Below, piece by piece: positions 44,349-59,563 of a stretch of DNA of 64,000 bases; the stretch's first letter is position 1, and each line of letters opens with the position of its first letter. Location of the stretch: contig DAHUXD010000060.1 of the NCBI GenBank assembly GCA_027307335.1, forward strand, positions 62,001 through 126,000, given 5' to 3'. Made by a program: the position numbers and the translations under genes. The stretch comes from Acidobacteriota bacterium (GTDB lineage: Bacteria; Acidobacteriota; Thermoanaerobaculia; UBA5066; Gp7-AA6). The notes beneath the pieces were generated by a model. It saw nothing but the letters and a program-made list of their open reading frames with translations. It was not told the origin of the DNA and did no database searches.

Positions 44349-47042
44349 ATGTCGGCGCAGCCACCCAACGCGGAGGTCGAGGAGGCGCTCGTCGAGCTGC
44401 AGCAGTATCTGTCTGACGCTGTGGCGCCGCTGATCGTCTGCGATTCGATCCTGCTGCTCATGAGATACCCGCCCGAGGTGGTGGCCAACGCCATCCGGGC
44501 GTGGACGGGGGCGCAGTACAGCCGCGGCGGCGGCGGAGCGGTTCCGATCTCCGACTACCTGTACCACACGCTCAAGAAGATCCACATGATGGCCGAGTTC
44601 CGGCTCGTGGCGCAGGAGCCGCTCGAGCAGTACCTCGCCGCGCTCCGGCCGCTCATCATCGGTCTCTGCCCGGCCGACGACCGCGCGCTCCTGATCGAGA
44701 ATCTCGGGCGACTGGGGGAGGTGCAGACGGTCGGCATCTCGCAGGCGCAGACGATCTTCCGTCAGGCGTCACCGGGCGGCGCCGGAGCGCGCGGCGCTCC
44801 CTCGGCGGCGGCCGCCGCAGCGGGAGCCGGCGGAGGAGCGGGCGCGTCCGCCATGACGGGAACGCCGCTGACCGAGGAGAGCGTGCGCGGCCTGCAGCGT
44901 TTCACGCTGCTGCTCGACCGGCTGAGCGCGCAGGGCGCTTTCCCGGCGGCGCCGCCGATGCCGATGCCGATGCCGACGGCGGCTCCCGCGGGCGGTGCGG
45001 CGACCTCCCCGGCGGCCGCTCCCGCGCCCGCCGCTTCCGCGCCCGCCGCCGCTGTCGCGATCCCGGGAGAGCCGCCGCCGCTCGCCCCGCTGCCGTCGCT
45101 GCCGATCGCGCCGGCCGCCGGAGAGGCGCTCGCTTTCGCCGCCCGGACCGCGCACTCGCTCCAGGAGCTCGAGACTTATCTTCTCCGGCTCCGTGGCATG
45201 GGCCTCGAGGCCGGAACCGAGAACGTCTTTCGCGCGCTGTCTCAGTCCTTGCCGGGCTGGGTGATGCCGTCGGTCCCGTCCGTCCCGGGAGCCCCGCCGG
45301 TGGCGCCGCCCGAGAGCGGTGCGATCGGCGCCATGCGCCGGATCATCGCCGACACCGAGGATCCCGTCGAGGCGGGGAAGCGGTTCCAGGAGATGGTTCG
45401 CGCCGCCATCGAGAGATTCAACGAGGGCGCGCTTCCCCAGGCGGTTTCGACGCTCGAACTCGCGGACCGGCTGACGTCGGAGAAGAAGGTCGACGCCGGA
45501 ACGGTCGAACTCGTCCGCCGCCGGCTCGGCGACCTGCTCGACGGCGAGCAGATGCGCAAGGCGACGGAGAAGCCCGACCAGCACCCGCTCCTCCGGAAGG
45601 TGCTCGCCTTCTTCACGGCCTTTCGGCCGGAGAGTCTCCTGGAGGAGCTGCGACGGGAGCAGAAGCGCGACCGCCGGCGGCTCATTCTCGCCCTGCTCGA
45701 GGTGCACGGCGCGACGGCGCGGGCCACCGCTTACGAGGAACTCTCCCGCGTCCCGTCGCACGCGGTGGACGAGGAGGAGTGGTTCTTCCGGCGCAACCTC
45801 GTCTATCTGCTGCGCCGCATCCCGAAGAGCGCGGAGGCCACCTTCGAGGACGAGAGCGAAGTGGTCGTGCGCCACGCGCAGCTCGGGCTGCCGCTCCTGC
45901 TCCTCAAGGAGTCGATCGCGACGCTCGGTCAGTACAAGGACGAGCGCGCGGAGCAGGGGCTGACGCAGCTCCTCTTCGAGATCGAGGCGATGCTCGGCGA
46001 GACGGAGGGGGCGCCCTACGAGGCGAAGGACCTCCGCGCGCTGCTCGACCGGGTCGCCGCGACGCTCGGCAAGCTGCCCGCGCCGCGCGCCCGCCGCGCG
46101 CTCATCGAGCATGCGGGCCGGAAGCAGCCGGCGCTCGGCGACACGATGGCGCGCCTCGCCGAGCTCGGCGGCCAGGACATGTCCGACGACCCGGAGACGG
46201 TCGACCAGCTCCTCGCGCTCCTGAAGTCGAACATGCCGTTCAAGCTGCTCGGCATGACGCTCCGCCAGAACGATCAGAGCCTCGGACGGGTCGTGGAAGC
46301 CCTCGCGGGCACGCCGGCGCCGACGGTGCGCCGCGCGTTCGAGGAGCTCGTCACGCGCTTCGGAGCCCAGGACGTCGGCCGCGCGGCGAAGAAGGCGATC
46401 GCGGGCTTCGACCGCCCGAAGGCGGGCGAGACTTCCTCGCCGAATGCGGCCGCGGCCTCTTCGCCCGGGGGGGCCATTGCCAGCCTGCAGGGGGACCTCG
46501 AGGTGTTCGGGCTCCCCGCGCTGCTCCAGAGTCTCGCCGAGTCCTCCGCGAGCGGGTCGCTGACGCTGCACGGTCCCAAGGACGGCGAGGTGTTCGGCTC
46601 GTTCGTCCTGCGCGAGGGCAAGCTCGTCGAGATCCGTCGCGGACATCTCCAGGGAGAGGACGCCTTCTACCAGATGTTCGAGCGGCCGCAGCCGGGACAG
46701 TTCGCGTTCGTCAAGGGCTCGTCGAAGGGCGCGGCTTCCGGAACGCCGCGGGAGATCCTGCCGCTGACGCTCGAGGCGATGCGGCGCTACGACGAGTTCC
46801 AGGAGGCGCAGGCGCTCGTTCCCGACGACGTCCGGCTCGAGCGTTCCGCGGTCAATGCGACGCCTCCGCCCGGCGAGAAGGACGGCAGCTTCCTGCAGGC
46901 GCTCTGGGAACGCGCGAGCCAGGGCGGCACGCCGGTCGACTGCGAGGCGTCCATCGCGAGCGATTCCTACCGCATCCGCCGGACGCTCGCCCACTGGGTC
47001 GAGCAGGGGGCCCTGAAGCTGCCGGGGAAAATCCCGAGCTAG
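44349..47042 (+). CDS. DUF4388 protein with helical repeats
   Basis: An 897-residue cytoplasmic protein. A helical N-terminal region (residues 1-140) is followed by an Ala/Pro/Gly-rich linker (140-250). Residues 330-700 look like HEAT-type helical repeats (LEELRREQKRDRRRLILALLEVHGATARATAYEELSR). The DUF4388 (PATAN-like) domain is at about 710-830: GDLEVFGLPALLQSLAESSASGSLTLHG, FGSFVLREGKLVEIRRGHLQGEDAFYQMFE. A winged-helix-like end (SIASDSYRIRRTLAHWVEQGAL) closes the protein. DUF4388 proteins are linked to bacterial signalling and gliding. Convergent with the kinase, 16 bp apart. Confidence 0.75.
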   Translation: MSAQPPNAEVEEALVELQQYLSDAVAPLIVCDSILLLMRYPPEVVANAIRAWTGAQYSRGGGGAVPISDYLYHTLKKIHMMAEFRLVAQEPLEQYLAALRPLIIGLCPADDRALLIENLGRLGEVQTVGISQAQTIFRQASPGGAGARGAPSAAAAAAGAGGGAGASAMTGTPLTEESVRGLQRFTLLLDRLSAQGAFPAAPPMPMPMPTAAPAGGAATSPAAAPAPAASAPAAAVAIPGEPPPLAPLPSLPIAPAAGEALAFAARTAHSLQELETYLLRLRGMGLEAGTENVFRALSQSLPGWVMPSVPSVPGAPPVAPPESGAIGAMRRIIADTEDPVEAGKRFQEMVRAAIERFNEGALPQAVSTLELADRLTSEKKVDAGTVELVRRRLGDLLDGEQMRKATEKPDQHPLLRKVLAFFTAFRPESLLEELRREQKRDRRRLILALLEVHGATARATAYEELSRVPSHAVDEEEWFFRRNLVYLLRRIPKSAEATFEDESEVVVRHAQLGLPLLLLKESIATLGQYKDERAEQGLTQLLFEIEAMLGETEGAPYEAKDLRALLDRVAATLGKLPAPRARRALIEHAGRKQPALGDTMARLAELGGQDMSDDPETVDQLLALLKSNMPFKLLGMTLRQNDQSLGRVVEALAGTPAPTVRRAFEELVTRFGAQDVGRAAKKAIAGFDRPKAGETSSPNAAAASSPGGAIASLQGDLEVFGLPALLQSLAESSASGSLTLHGPKDGEVFGSFVLREGKLVEIRRGHLQGEDAFYQMFERPQPGQFAFVKGSSKGAASGTPREILPLTLEAMRRYDEFQEAQALVPDDVRLERSAVNATPPPGEKDGSFLQALWERASQGGTPVDCEASIASDSYRIRRTLAHWVEQGALKLPGKIPS

Positions 47043-47058
47043 TTTCCCGCTCCCCGTC

Positions 47059-52752
<5,694 letters not shown>

Positions 52753-52848
52753 GGTCGAGCCGCAGTGTAGCCGAACTCGGAGCCGGGTCCCTCTTCGACC
52801 TCGGCAAGGCGCACGACCTCGCGAAGAAGCGGCGGCCCGCCGCCATGG

Positions 52849-54717
52849 CTATATGGAGATAGATCGAATCCCGATGCGGCGGAGCAGGTCCTCGAATCGC
52901 GGGTCGCCACGCAGGCGATCGAAGATGGGGTCCGCGCCGAGCAGGAGCAGCGAGGACGAACGGAGGCGGTAGCCTTCGTCGAGCCGGGACAGCGCGGCCT
53001 CCAGATCGCCGAGGGCCAGGGCGACGGCGGCGGCGGTCATCCAGCTCTCCGGGCCGGTGACGGCGGACAACTCCGCCTCGGCCTCCTCGCGTTTTCCCGC
53101 GTGAGCGGCGACGAGAGCGAGGCAGTTGTGACCGATCCACCCGTTCGCGGAAGAGGAAGGACGAGAGCAGACTTGCCTCGCAGCCTCCAGCTCCCCTCTC
53201 TTCACCAGAGCCACCGGAAGAAACTGGAGCGCCTGTCCGAAGCGCGGGTCGAGTTCCAGGACCCGGCGGAATTCCGCGATGGCTTCGTCGTATCGTCTTC
53301 CGTAATACAGCATCAGGCCCGCGTCGACGCCGATCGAAGGCGAGAGCGGATCGGCTTGCCGGGCCTGGCGGATCTCGCGCGTCGCCCCCTCGAGGTCGCC
53401 CCGGACCAGGAAGCAATAGGCGAACCACTGGTGCGCGGTCGCGTAGGAGGGGTTCAGGTCGAGAGCGCGCCGGAAGTGGGATTCCGCCTCGGCGAAATTC
53501 CAGTCCGTGAAGAGGCTCAGGTTTCCGAGAGAGGCGTGCGCCTCGGCGAGCGAGTCGTCGAGCTCCAGGGCGCGACGAGCGAACTCTCGCGACCGGGCGA
53601 GGTCGCCGGGACCGGGAAAGTAGTGCATCGCGTCCGCGAGGCCCGCATAGGCGAGGGCATAGCGGGGATCGAGCGCGATCGCCCGGGCGAAGAGCTCTCT
53701 CGCCCGGCGGGTTCCCGATTCCGAACGCTGGTTCCAGAAGTACCGTCCCTTCAGGTAAGCCTCGTAGGTCTCGGGCGAGGTCGGACGGTCCCGGCCGACG
53801 CGTTGCTTTTCCCCGGCGGAGAGGCTCGAGGCGAGAGAGCGCGCGACGGTCTCGGAGATCGAGTCTTCGAGCGTGAAGAGGTCCGCCTCCTTCACGTCGA
53901 ACGTCTCGGACCAAATCTCCCCGCCGTCCCGAACGCCCACGAGTTGTGCGGTGACGCGGATGCGGCCGCCCGACCTCTGGATCCTGCCCGCCAGCACCGC
54001 ATCGACACCGAGCTGCCGGCCCGCAGCGAGGGGATCGCCGGTGCCCTCGAGCGCGCTCACCGACGCGGTCGGCCGCACGAGCAGGCGGCGGACGTACCCG
54101 AGGCGCATCGTCACGGCGTCGGCGAGGCCGAGCCCCAGATAGTCGTCAGCGCCGGATGGGCCGAGCATCTTCATCGGGAGAACCGCGATCGAGCGGACGG
54201 TGCGAAAGCTCGGCGGTGTCCGGCGGGCCGTCCACAGGCCGACAGCCGCGACGAGCGCGACAGCAATTCCGCCGAGGATCGTGGCGAGGGTTCTTCGGGA
54301 CCGGGACGGGAGAGGCGGATCCGACGTCGAGGTCGGCCGCGGAGGTTCATTCTGCGGCGGGGAGACCCTCCGCACGGCTGCCGCGAACCGGTAACCGCGG
54401 CGCGGGACCGTCTCGATATAGTCGCGTCCGGGGGCGCCGTTCGTCAGGGCGCGGCGCAGCAGGAACACGTTCTGCGACAGGTTGCCCTCCTCGACGTACA
54501 CCCCCGGCCACAGCGCCTGGAGCAGCTCCTCCTTCGTGACGAGGTGTCCCGACCGCTCGATGAGGTACACGAGCATGTCGAAGGCGCGCTGCGGAACGGC
54601 GATCGCCTGTTCACCGTAGAGGAGACGGCGTTCGAGCGGCTCGAGTCGGAACGCACCGAACTCGTAGGCGACCGGTCGGCGCCCCGGCTCCGGCGTCGGC
54701 GGATTTGAGAGATCCAT
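52849..54717 (-). CDS. CadC-type winged-helix regulator with membrane helix and TPR
   Basis: A 622-residue protein. The OmpR/PhoB-type DNA-binding domain is at about 18-105 (FGAFRLEPLERRLLYGE, LLQALWPGVYVEEGNLSQNV, YIETVPRRGYRFAA). One transmembrane helix (LATILGGIAVALVAAVGLWT) is at about 145-165. Next comes a TolB/FlgO-like domain (SIAVLPMKMLGPSGADDYLGLGLADAV, DAVLAGRIQRSGGRIRVTAQLV), then about eight TPR units. Such one-component regulators couple a periplasmic TPR sensor to transcription. The ATG at 54717 is chosen because the DNA-binding domain starts soon after it. It is divergent from the SLH gene at 54823, a possible target. Confidence 0.88.
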   Translation of the reverse strand: MDLSNPPTPEPGRRPVAYEFGAFRLEPLERRLLYGEQAIAVPQRAFDMLVYLIERSGHLVTKEELLQALWPGVYVEEGNLSQNVFLLRRALTNGAPGRDYIETVPRRGYRFAAAVRRVSPPQNEPPRPTSTSDPPLPSRSRRTLATILGGIAVALVAAVGLWTARRTPPSFRTVRSIAVLPMKMLGPSGADDYLGLGLADAVTMRLGYVRRLLVRPTASVSALEGTGDPLAAGRQLGVDAVLAGRIQRSGGRIRVTAQLVGVRDGGEIWSETFDVKEADLFTLEDSISETVARSLASSLSAGEKQRVGRDRPTSPETYEAYLKGRYFWNQRSESGTRRARELFARAIALDPRYALAYAGLADAMHYFPGPGDLARSREFARRALELDDSLAEAHASLGNLSLFTDWNFAEAESHFRRALDLNPSYATAHQWFAYCFLVRGDLEGATREIRQARQADPLSPSIGVDAGLMLYYGRRYDEAIAEFRRVLELDPRFGQALQFLPVALVKRGELEAARQVCSRPSSSANGWIGHNCLALVAAHAGKREEAEAELSAVTGPESWMTAAAVALALGDLEAALSRLDEGYRLRSSSLLLLGADPIFDRLRGDPRFEDLLRRIGIRSISI

Positions 54718-54822
54718 GAGCGATCCCTGAGGACTTCTCCGCCCCTGGCTCGGTATTGCCTCGAGGTGGGCGAATTCTATCCCTCCCGCGGCCCCGGGCG
54801 GCGAGGCAAGGAGGAGAAGTGT

Positions 54823-56817
54823 ATGGGCGCCATGAAGTTCCCGAGGATTTCGACTCTCGTGCTGACGGCCGCGGCAGCGCTCCACTGGAGCCGGGGCTTC
54901 GCGGCCGCGCAGGGCTACACCGTTCTTCACTATCTCGCCACCGACGCCAGCGAGGGAATGCAGCCTCAAACGGAGCTGGTCGAGCTCGGGGGTAATTTCT
55001 ACGGGATCTGCTGGGCGGGTGGCCAGTACTCCAACGGCACGGCGTTCAAGATCACGCCGGGCGGCACGTTCACAAAGATCCACGACTTCGACTTCACGGT
55101 GGACGGGAGCACGCCGCTCGCTCTCGTCGATGGCGGCGATGGCAACCTGTACGGGTTGCTGGAAGGCTATGCCTCCGATCCCGGCAACCCGCTCACCTTT
55201 CAGCCCGGCGTCTTCTTCAAGATGACGACGGCCGGGACCGTGACGGTCCTGCATCTGTTTGCGCATGACGGCAGCGAGGGAGGGCTCGGGCCGGCTTTCC
55301 TCATGCTCGGCTCGGACGGCAATTTCTACGGCACGTCCTGGACGGATGGCGCGAACGGCTACGGCACGGTGTACCGGCTGTCCAACGGCGGCGGCTACGC
55401 CAAGCTCCACGACTTCGGGCCGTTCGGCGACGCCGGCGGTTCGAGCCCGAACAGCCTCATCGAGGTGAGTCCTGGAGTTCTCTTCGGGACCACGCTTGGC
55501 GGCGGGGCCAACAACTACGGAACCGTGTTCCAGCTGGCGGAGTCGGGAAGCTCATTTTCGGTGGTTCACTCGTTCGCAACCAGCGAAGGCGGACTGCCGG
55601 GAGGGGGCTACACGGCCCCGCCCCTGGTCCTCGCGACCGACGGCAGGGTCTACGGGACGACCGCCGAGGGCGGGGCCTACGATCAAGGCTCCGTCTGGGG
55701 AATCAGCACCGCGGGCGACTTCAGTGTGCTCCATCAGTTCCACACGACGGCCGAGGGCTTCCTCTCCTATGCCGGGATCTTCGAGGCGAGCGACGGCACT
55801 CTCTACGGCGCCACCTCTGGCGGGACGGGTGACGGGTTGCTCTACCAGGTCACTTTGTCGGGCAGCGAGACTCCCTTTCACGCGTTCGATCCGAGTGGCG
55901 CCGACGGCGCGGCCCCATACTCGGGCCCTATCCAGGGGAGCGACGGCAAGCTGTACGGCGCGACCTACGGGGGCAATTCCGGCGTCGGCGTGATCTACCA
56001 GCACACGCTCCCGCCTTCCGTGCAGTCGCTCAACCCGACCTCCGGTCCCTCGACGGGCTCGACCGCGATGGCGATCATGGGGACGAGCTTCGCCAGCGGC
56101 GCCACGGTGACGGTCGGCAGCGTTGGCGCGACCGGCGTCGGCTTCGTCAGCGCCACGCAGCTTCAGGCCACGACGCCCGCGCTTTCTCCGGGCACCCTCA
56201 ACGACGTCACCGTGACCAACCCGGACACGGTCATCGGAACGCTGCAGGGCGGTTTTCTCGCCGACTTCCTCGACGTCGCGCAGACGGACCTCTTCCACGC
56301 GTACGTCGAGAAGGTCTTTCGCCACGGCATCACGGCCGGGTGTGGGGGAGGCAACTATTGCCGCAACAATCCCGTGACCCGGGCCCAGATGGCGGTCTTT
56401 CTGCTGAAGGGGAAACACGGTTCGACCTTCATTCCTCCAAACTGCACCGGCATCTTTCCGGACGTGCCCTGCACGCCGGGATTCGGGTTCCCCGACTGGA
56501 TCGAGGAACTCGCCAACGAAGGGATCACGGGCGGCTGCGGCGGCGGCAACTACTGCCCGACCAACCCGGTCACGCGGCAGCAGATGGCGGTGTTTCTGCT
56601 GAAGACCGAGCACGGCTCGGGCTACGTGCCGCCGGCTTGCACCGGCATTTTCGGCGACGTTCCCTGCCCGAGCCAATTCGCCGATTGGATCGAGCGGCTG
56701 TACGCGGAGGCCGTGACCGGTGGATGCCAGGTCTCGCCGCCCCTTTATTGTCCGGCCAGCTCCGTGCTCCGCGGCCAGATGGCGGCGTTCCTGACGAAGA
56801 CGTTCAATCTGCCTTAA
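54823..56817 (+). CDS. Secreted GloVer-repeat surface protein with triple SLH domain (paralogue 2)
   Basis: A 664-residue exported protein. Residues 25-395 consist of GloVer tandem repeats with the pattern GG.FYG/LYG.T..GG....GTVF..T..G....LH.F, for example GGNFYGICWAGGQYSNGTAF and GVLFGTTLGGGANNYGTVF. An IPT/TIG domain follows at about 400-480 (SVQSLNPTSGPSTGSTAMAI). The C-terminal three SLH repeats carry GITAGCGGGNYCRNNPVTR, GITGGCGGGNYCPTNPVTR and AVTGGCQVSPPLYCPASS. The ATG at 54823 follows AAGGAGGAG. It precedes the next SLH gene by 13 bp (operon). Confidence 0.87.
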   Translation: MGAMKFPRISTLVLTAAAALHWSRGFAAAQGYTVLHYLATDASEGMQPQTELVELGGNFYGICWAGGQYSNGTAFKITPGGTFTKIHDFDFTVDGSTPLALVDGGDGNLYGLLEGYASDPGNPLTFQPGVFFKMTTAGTVTVLHLFAHDGSEGGLGPAFLMLGSDGNFYGTSWTDGANGYGTVYRLSNGGGYAKLHDFGPFGDAGGSSPNSLIEVSPGVLFGTTLGGGANNYGTVFQLAESGSSFSVVHSFATSEGGLPGGGYTAPPLVLATDGRVYGTTAEGGAYDQGSVWGISTAGDFSVLHQFHTTAEGFLSYAGIFEASDGTLYGATSGGTGDGLLYQVTLSGSETPFHAFDPSGADGAAPYSGPIQGSDGKLYGATYGGNSGVGVIYQHTLPPSVQSLNPTSGPSTGSTAMAIMGTSFASGATVTVGSVGATGVGFVSATQLQATTPALSPGTLNDVTVTNPDTVIGTLQGGFLADFLDVAQTDLFHAYVEKVFRHGITAGCGGGNYCRNNPVTRAQMAVFLLKGKHGSTFIPPNCTGIFPDVPCTPGFGFPDWIEELANEGITGGCGGGNYCPTNPVTRQQMAVFLLKTEHGSGYVPPACTGIFGDVPCPSQFADWIERLYAEAVTGGCQVSPPLYCPASSVLRGQMAAFLTKTFNLP

Positions 56818-56830
56818 CGCGGGAGTGGCC

Positions 56831-59563
56831 ATGTACAACCGTACCGCTTCGGTCGCGCTGGTTCTCTTCGTCGCGAGCAATTCTCGGGCGCTCGCTGACT
56901 GCCAGGCGAATTGCTACCTGGTCAACACGGCTGCCGACACGATCAACCCGAGTTGCGACGTCGGCGGGATCGGGACGTGCAGCCTGCGCGATGCGATTAC
57001 CAAGATGGCGCTGAGCAGCAACAACGTCATTCAGTTCGCGATCGGAAGCGGGCCGCAGACGATCACGCTCTTGAGCGACCTGCCGGACATCCTCCTGCCC
57101 GTGACGATCGACGGAACCACGCAGCCTGGCTACGCGGGGGTCCCGCTCATTCAAATTCGGAGGGGCGATGCGGGAACGGCGAACCACGGACTGGAGACGC
57201 GAGGGCCGTTGACGAACACCCTCACGTTGAAGGCGCTCGTCCTCAGTCACTTCAACGGTCTTTGCAACCTGTGCGCCGCCATCATTCTGAGCGATCCGGC
57301 GGACCTCGTGCGCCCGGGCGGGCACACGATCCAGGGCTGCTACATCGGCACGGACCCGACGGGGATGACCGCCGACGGCAACCTCTACGGAATCGAGGAC
57401 AACACGGAGGGCGCCAACACGTTCGGGGGAACGATGGCAGCCGAGCGCAACGTGATCTCCGGCAACGCGACGGGAATTGCCATCGGCAAGTTTCTCGCCG
57501 GCTACTCGGTTCAGAGCGTCGTCGAGGGCAACTACATCGGCACCGACGCGACCGGAACGGCCCTGATCGCGAACACGTATGGCGTCATGACGGGCGCGCC
57601 GTTCCCGGGGTTCTCGCCGGCGATCGTGATCGGTGGCTCCGGTCCGGGCGCCGGCAACGTGATCGCCGGAAACGGCAACGGTATCCAAATGAACGAGGGC
57701 GTCGGCAACACGATTGAGGGAAACCTCATCGGGCTCGACGCGACCGGCATGAGCAAGCTCGGCGAAGAGGTCGGGATCCTCCTGGAGGGCGAGACGAACG
57801 CTTCGATCCTGAACAACTTCATCGCAGGGACGAGCTCGGCCGCCGTCAGCCTCTCCGAGGAGGCCGTCACGAACATCCCGACGGCCGGAACTGTGATCCA
57901 GGGAAACTTCGTCGGCACCGACATCACAGGAACGCGTACCGTTTCGGAGGGGGGGGGTGGAATACTGATCGCAGGGGGCGCGCCGAACAACACGATCGGC
58001 GGTCCCGGCAACGGGCAAGGCAACTTCATCGGCGGATTCTCCCAGGGCATTCAGATCGAGGGGACGGGCTTCGGCTCCCAGAGCACGGGCAACGTCATCC
58101 AGGGCAACCACATCGGAATCGGCCTTGCTGGCTCGCCGATACCGAACTCCACCGCCGGCATCGAGCTGTTCGGGCCGGATGGCGGCACGATCGTCGGCGG
58201 GACGGCGGCGGGGGAGGAGAACTACATCGCCTTCAACGGCCTCGGGAATCCTCCGGGCGCGATCGCTCCGGGCGTTTCCGTGCAGTTCGGCGCGGGCAAC
58301 GTGATCCTGGGGAACTCGATCTTCCAGAACACCGGCAAAGGGATCGATTTCTACTTCCCTGCCAACCCCTTGCCGTATCCGAACGACATCGAGGACGCCG
58401 ACTCAGGGCCGAACACACTTCAGAACTTCCCGATACTGACGGGGGTGACCATTACGCCGACGAGCATCCGCGTCCAGGGCACGTTGAACAGCGTGCCCCA
58501 GCACGGCTTCCTTTTCGAGTTCTACGCCAACCCGGCGCCGGTCCATCCCGCCGACTTCCTGCAGGGTCAGGCATTCCTGGGAGTCGCTGGACCTCCGATA
58601 GAGACGGATCTGCAGGGCAACGCCGCGTTCGACGTGACCTTCAACCTGACGACGGTTTCGAACATCTGGATCAGTGCCACGGCGACCGACGTGACGGGCT
58701 GCCCGGCACGCCCCGAGACCAACCCCTACTGCGGCAACACCTCCGAGTTCTCGCAGCGTAGCCTCTTTTCGATCACGCCGAATCACGGTCCTTCGACGGG
58801 CGGCACGCCCTTCACGATCTCCGGGCAGCTCTTCCAGTCGGGTGCAACCGTGAATTTCGGTGTTCCGCCGGGCGGCTTCGCCACCGGTGTCAACGTCGCG
58901 GGCCCGACGCAAATCACGGGACTGACGCCCGGCTTTCCGCCCGGGCTCTACTCGGTCACGGTCACCAATCCGGACCTGACGACGGCGGTCATGCCGAAGG
59001 CATACCTGATGGACTTCCAGGATGTTCCTCCGGGCTCGCCCTTCTATCCGTTCGTCACCTCGCTCGCGCTGGACGGCGTGACGAGCGGATGCGGCGGCGT
59101 CAACTACTGTCCCGGCAACGACGTCACGCGGGCCCAGATGGCGGTCTTCCTTCTCAAGGCGAAGTACGGCCCGTTCTGGGTCCCGCCGCCGGCGACAGGA
59201 ACCGTCTTCAGCGACGTCCCGGCCGGCTCCTTCGCGGCCGACTGGATCGAGGAGCTCTTCCACGAGGGCATCACGGCTGGCTGCGGCGGCGGCAACTATT
59301 GCCCGGGAAGTCCCGTCACGCGCCAGCAGATGGCTGTGTTCCTGCTGAAGGCCGAGCACGGCTCGAGCTTCGTGCCGCCCGTGTGCGCCGGGATCTTCGG
59401 AGACGTGGCCTGTCCGAGCCTCTTCGCCGACTGGATCGAGCAGCTCTACGCCGAGGGGGTCACGGGAGGCTGCCAGGCGAGTCCGCCGCTCTACTGCCCG
59501 GGCAACGACGTGACGCGAGGCCAGATGGCAGTCTTCGTCGTGAAGACCTTCAAACTCCCGTAG
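56831..59563 (+). CDS. Secreted beta-helix surface protein with triple SLH domain (paralogue 3)
   Basis: A 910-residue exported protein. A signal peptide is followed by the CSLRD motif (GTCSLRDAI at about 48-56) typical of polymorphic outer-membrane/beta-helix proteins. Residues 90-520 form a right-handed beta helix with repeats such as NVISGNATGI, NYIGTDATGTAL and NVIAGNGNGI. An IPT/TIG domain is at about 655-725 (ITPNHGPSTGGTPFTISG). Three SLH repeats end the protein (GVTSGCGGVNYCPGNDVTR, GITAGCGGGNYCPGSPVTR, GVTGGCQASPPLYCPGNDVTR). The ATG at 56831 is preferred over a GTG two codons earlier. Its 3' end overlaps the convergent epimerase gene by 14 bp. Confidence 0.87.
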   Translation: MYNRTASVALVLFVASNSRALADCQANCYLVNTAADTINPSCDVGGIGTCSLRDAITKMALSSNNVIQFAIGSGPQTITLLSDLPDILLPVTIDGTTQPGYAGVPLIQIRRGDAGTANHGLETRGPLTNTLTLKALVLSHFNGLCNLCAAIILSDPADLVRPGGHTIQGCYIGTDPTGMTADGNLYGIEDNTEGANTFGGTMAAERNVISGNATGIAIGKFLAGYSVQSVVEGNYIGTDATGTALIANTYGVMTGAPFPGFSPAIVIGGSGPGAGNVIAGNGNGIQMNEGVGNTIEGNLIGLDATGMSKLGEEVGILLEGETNASILNNFIAGTSSAAVSLSEEAVTNIPTAGTVIQGNFVGTDITGTRTVSEGGGGILIAGGAPNNTIGGPGNGQGNFIGGFSQGIQIEGTGFGSQSTGNVIQGNHIGIGLAGSPIPNSTAGIELFGPDGGTIVGGTAAGEENYIAFNGLGNPPGAIAPGVSVQFGAGNVILGNSIFQNTGKGIDFYFPANPLPYPNDIEDADSGPNTLQNFPILTGVTITPTSIRVQGTLNSVPQHGFLFEFYANPAPVHPADFLQGQAFLGVAGPPIETDLQGNAAFDVTFNLTTVSNIWISATATDVTGCPARPETNPYCGNTSEFSQRSLFSITPNHGPSTGGTPFTISGQLFQSGATVNFGVPPGGFATGVNVAGPTQITGLTPGFPPGLYSVTVTNPDLTTAVMPKAYLMDFQDVPPGSPFYPFVTSLALDGVTSGCGGVNYCPGNDVTRAQMAVFLLKAKYGPFWVPPPATGTVFSDVPAGSFAADWIEELFHEGITAGCGGGNYCPGSPVTRQQMAVFLLKAEHGSSFVPPVCAGIFGDVACPSLFADWIEQLYAEGVTGGCQASPPLYCPGNDVTRGQMAVFVVKTFKLP

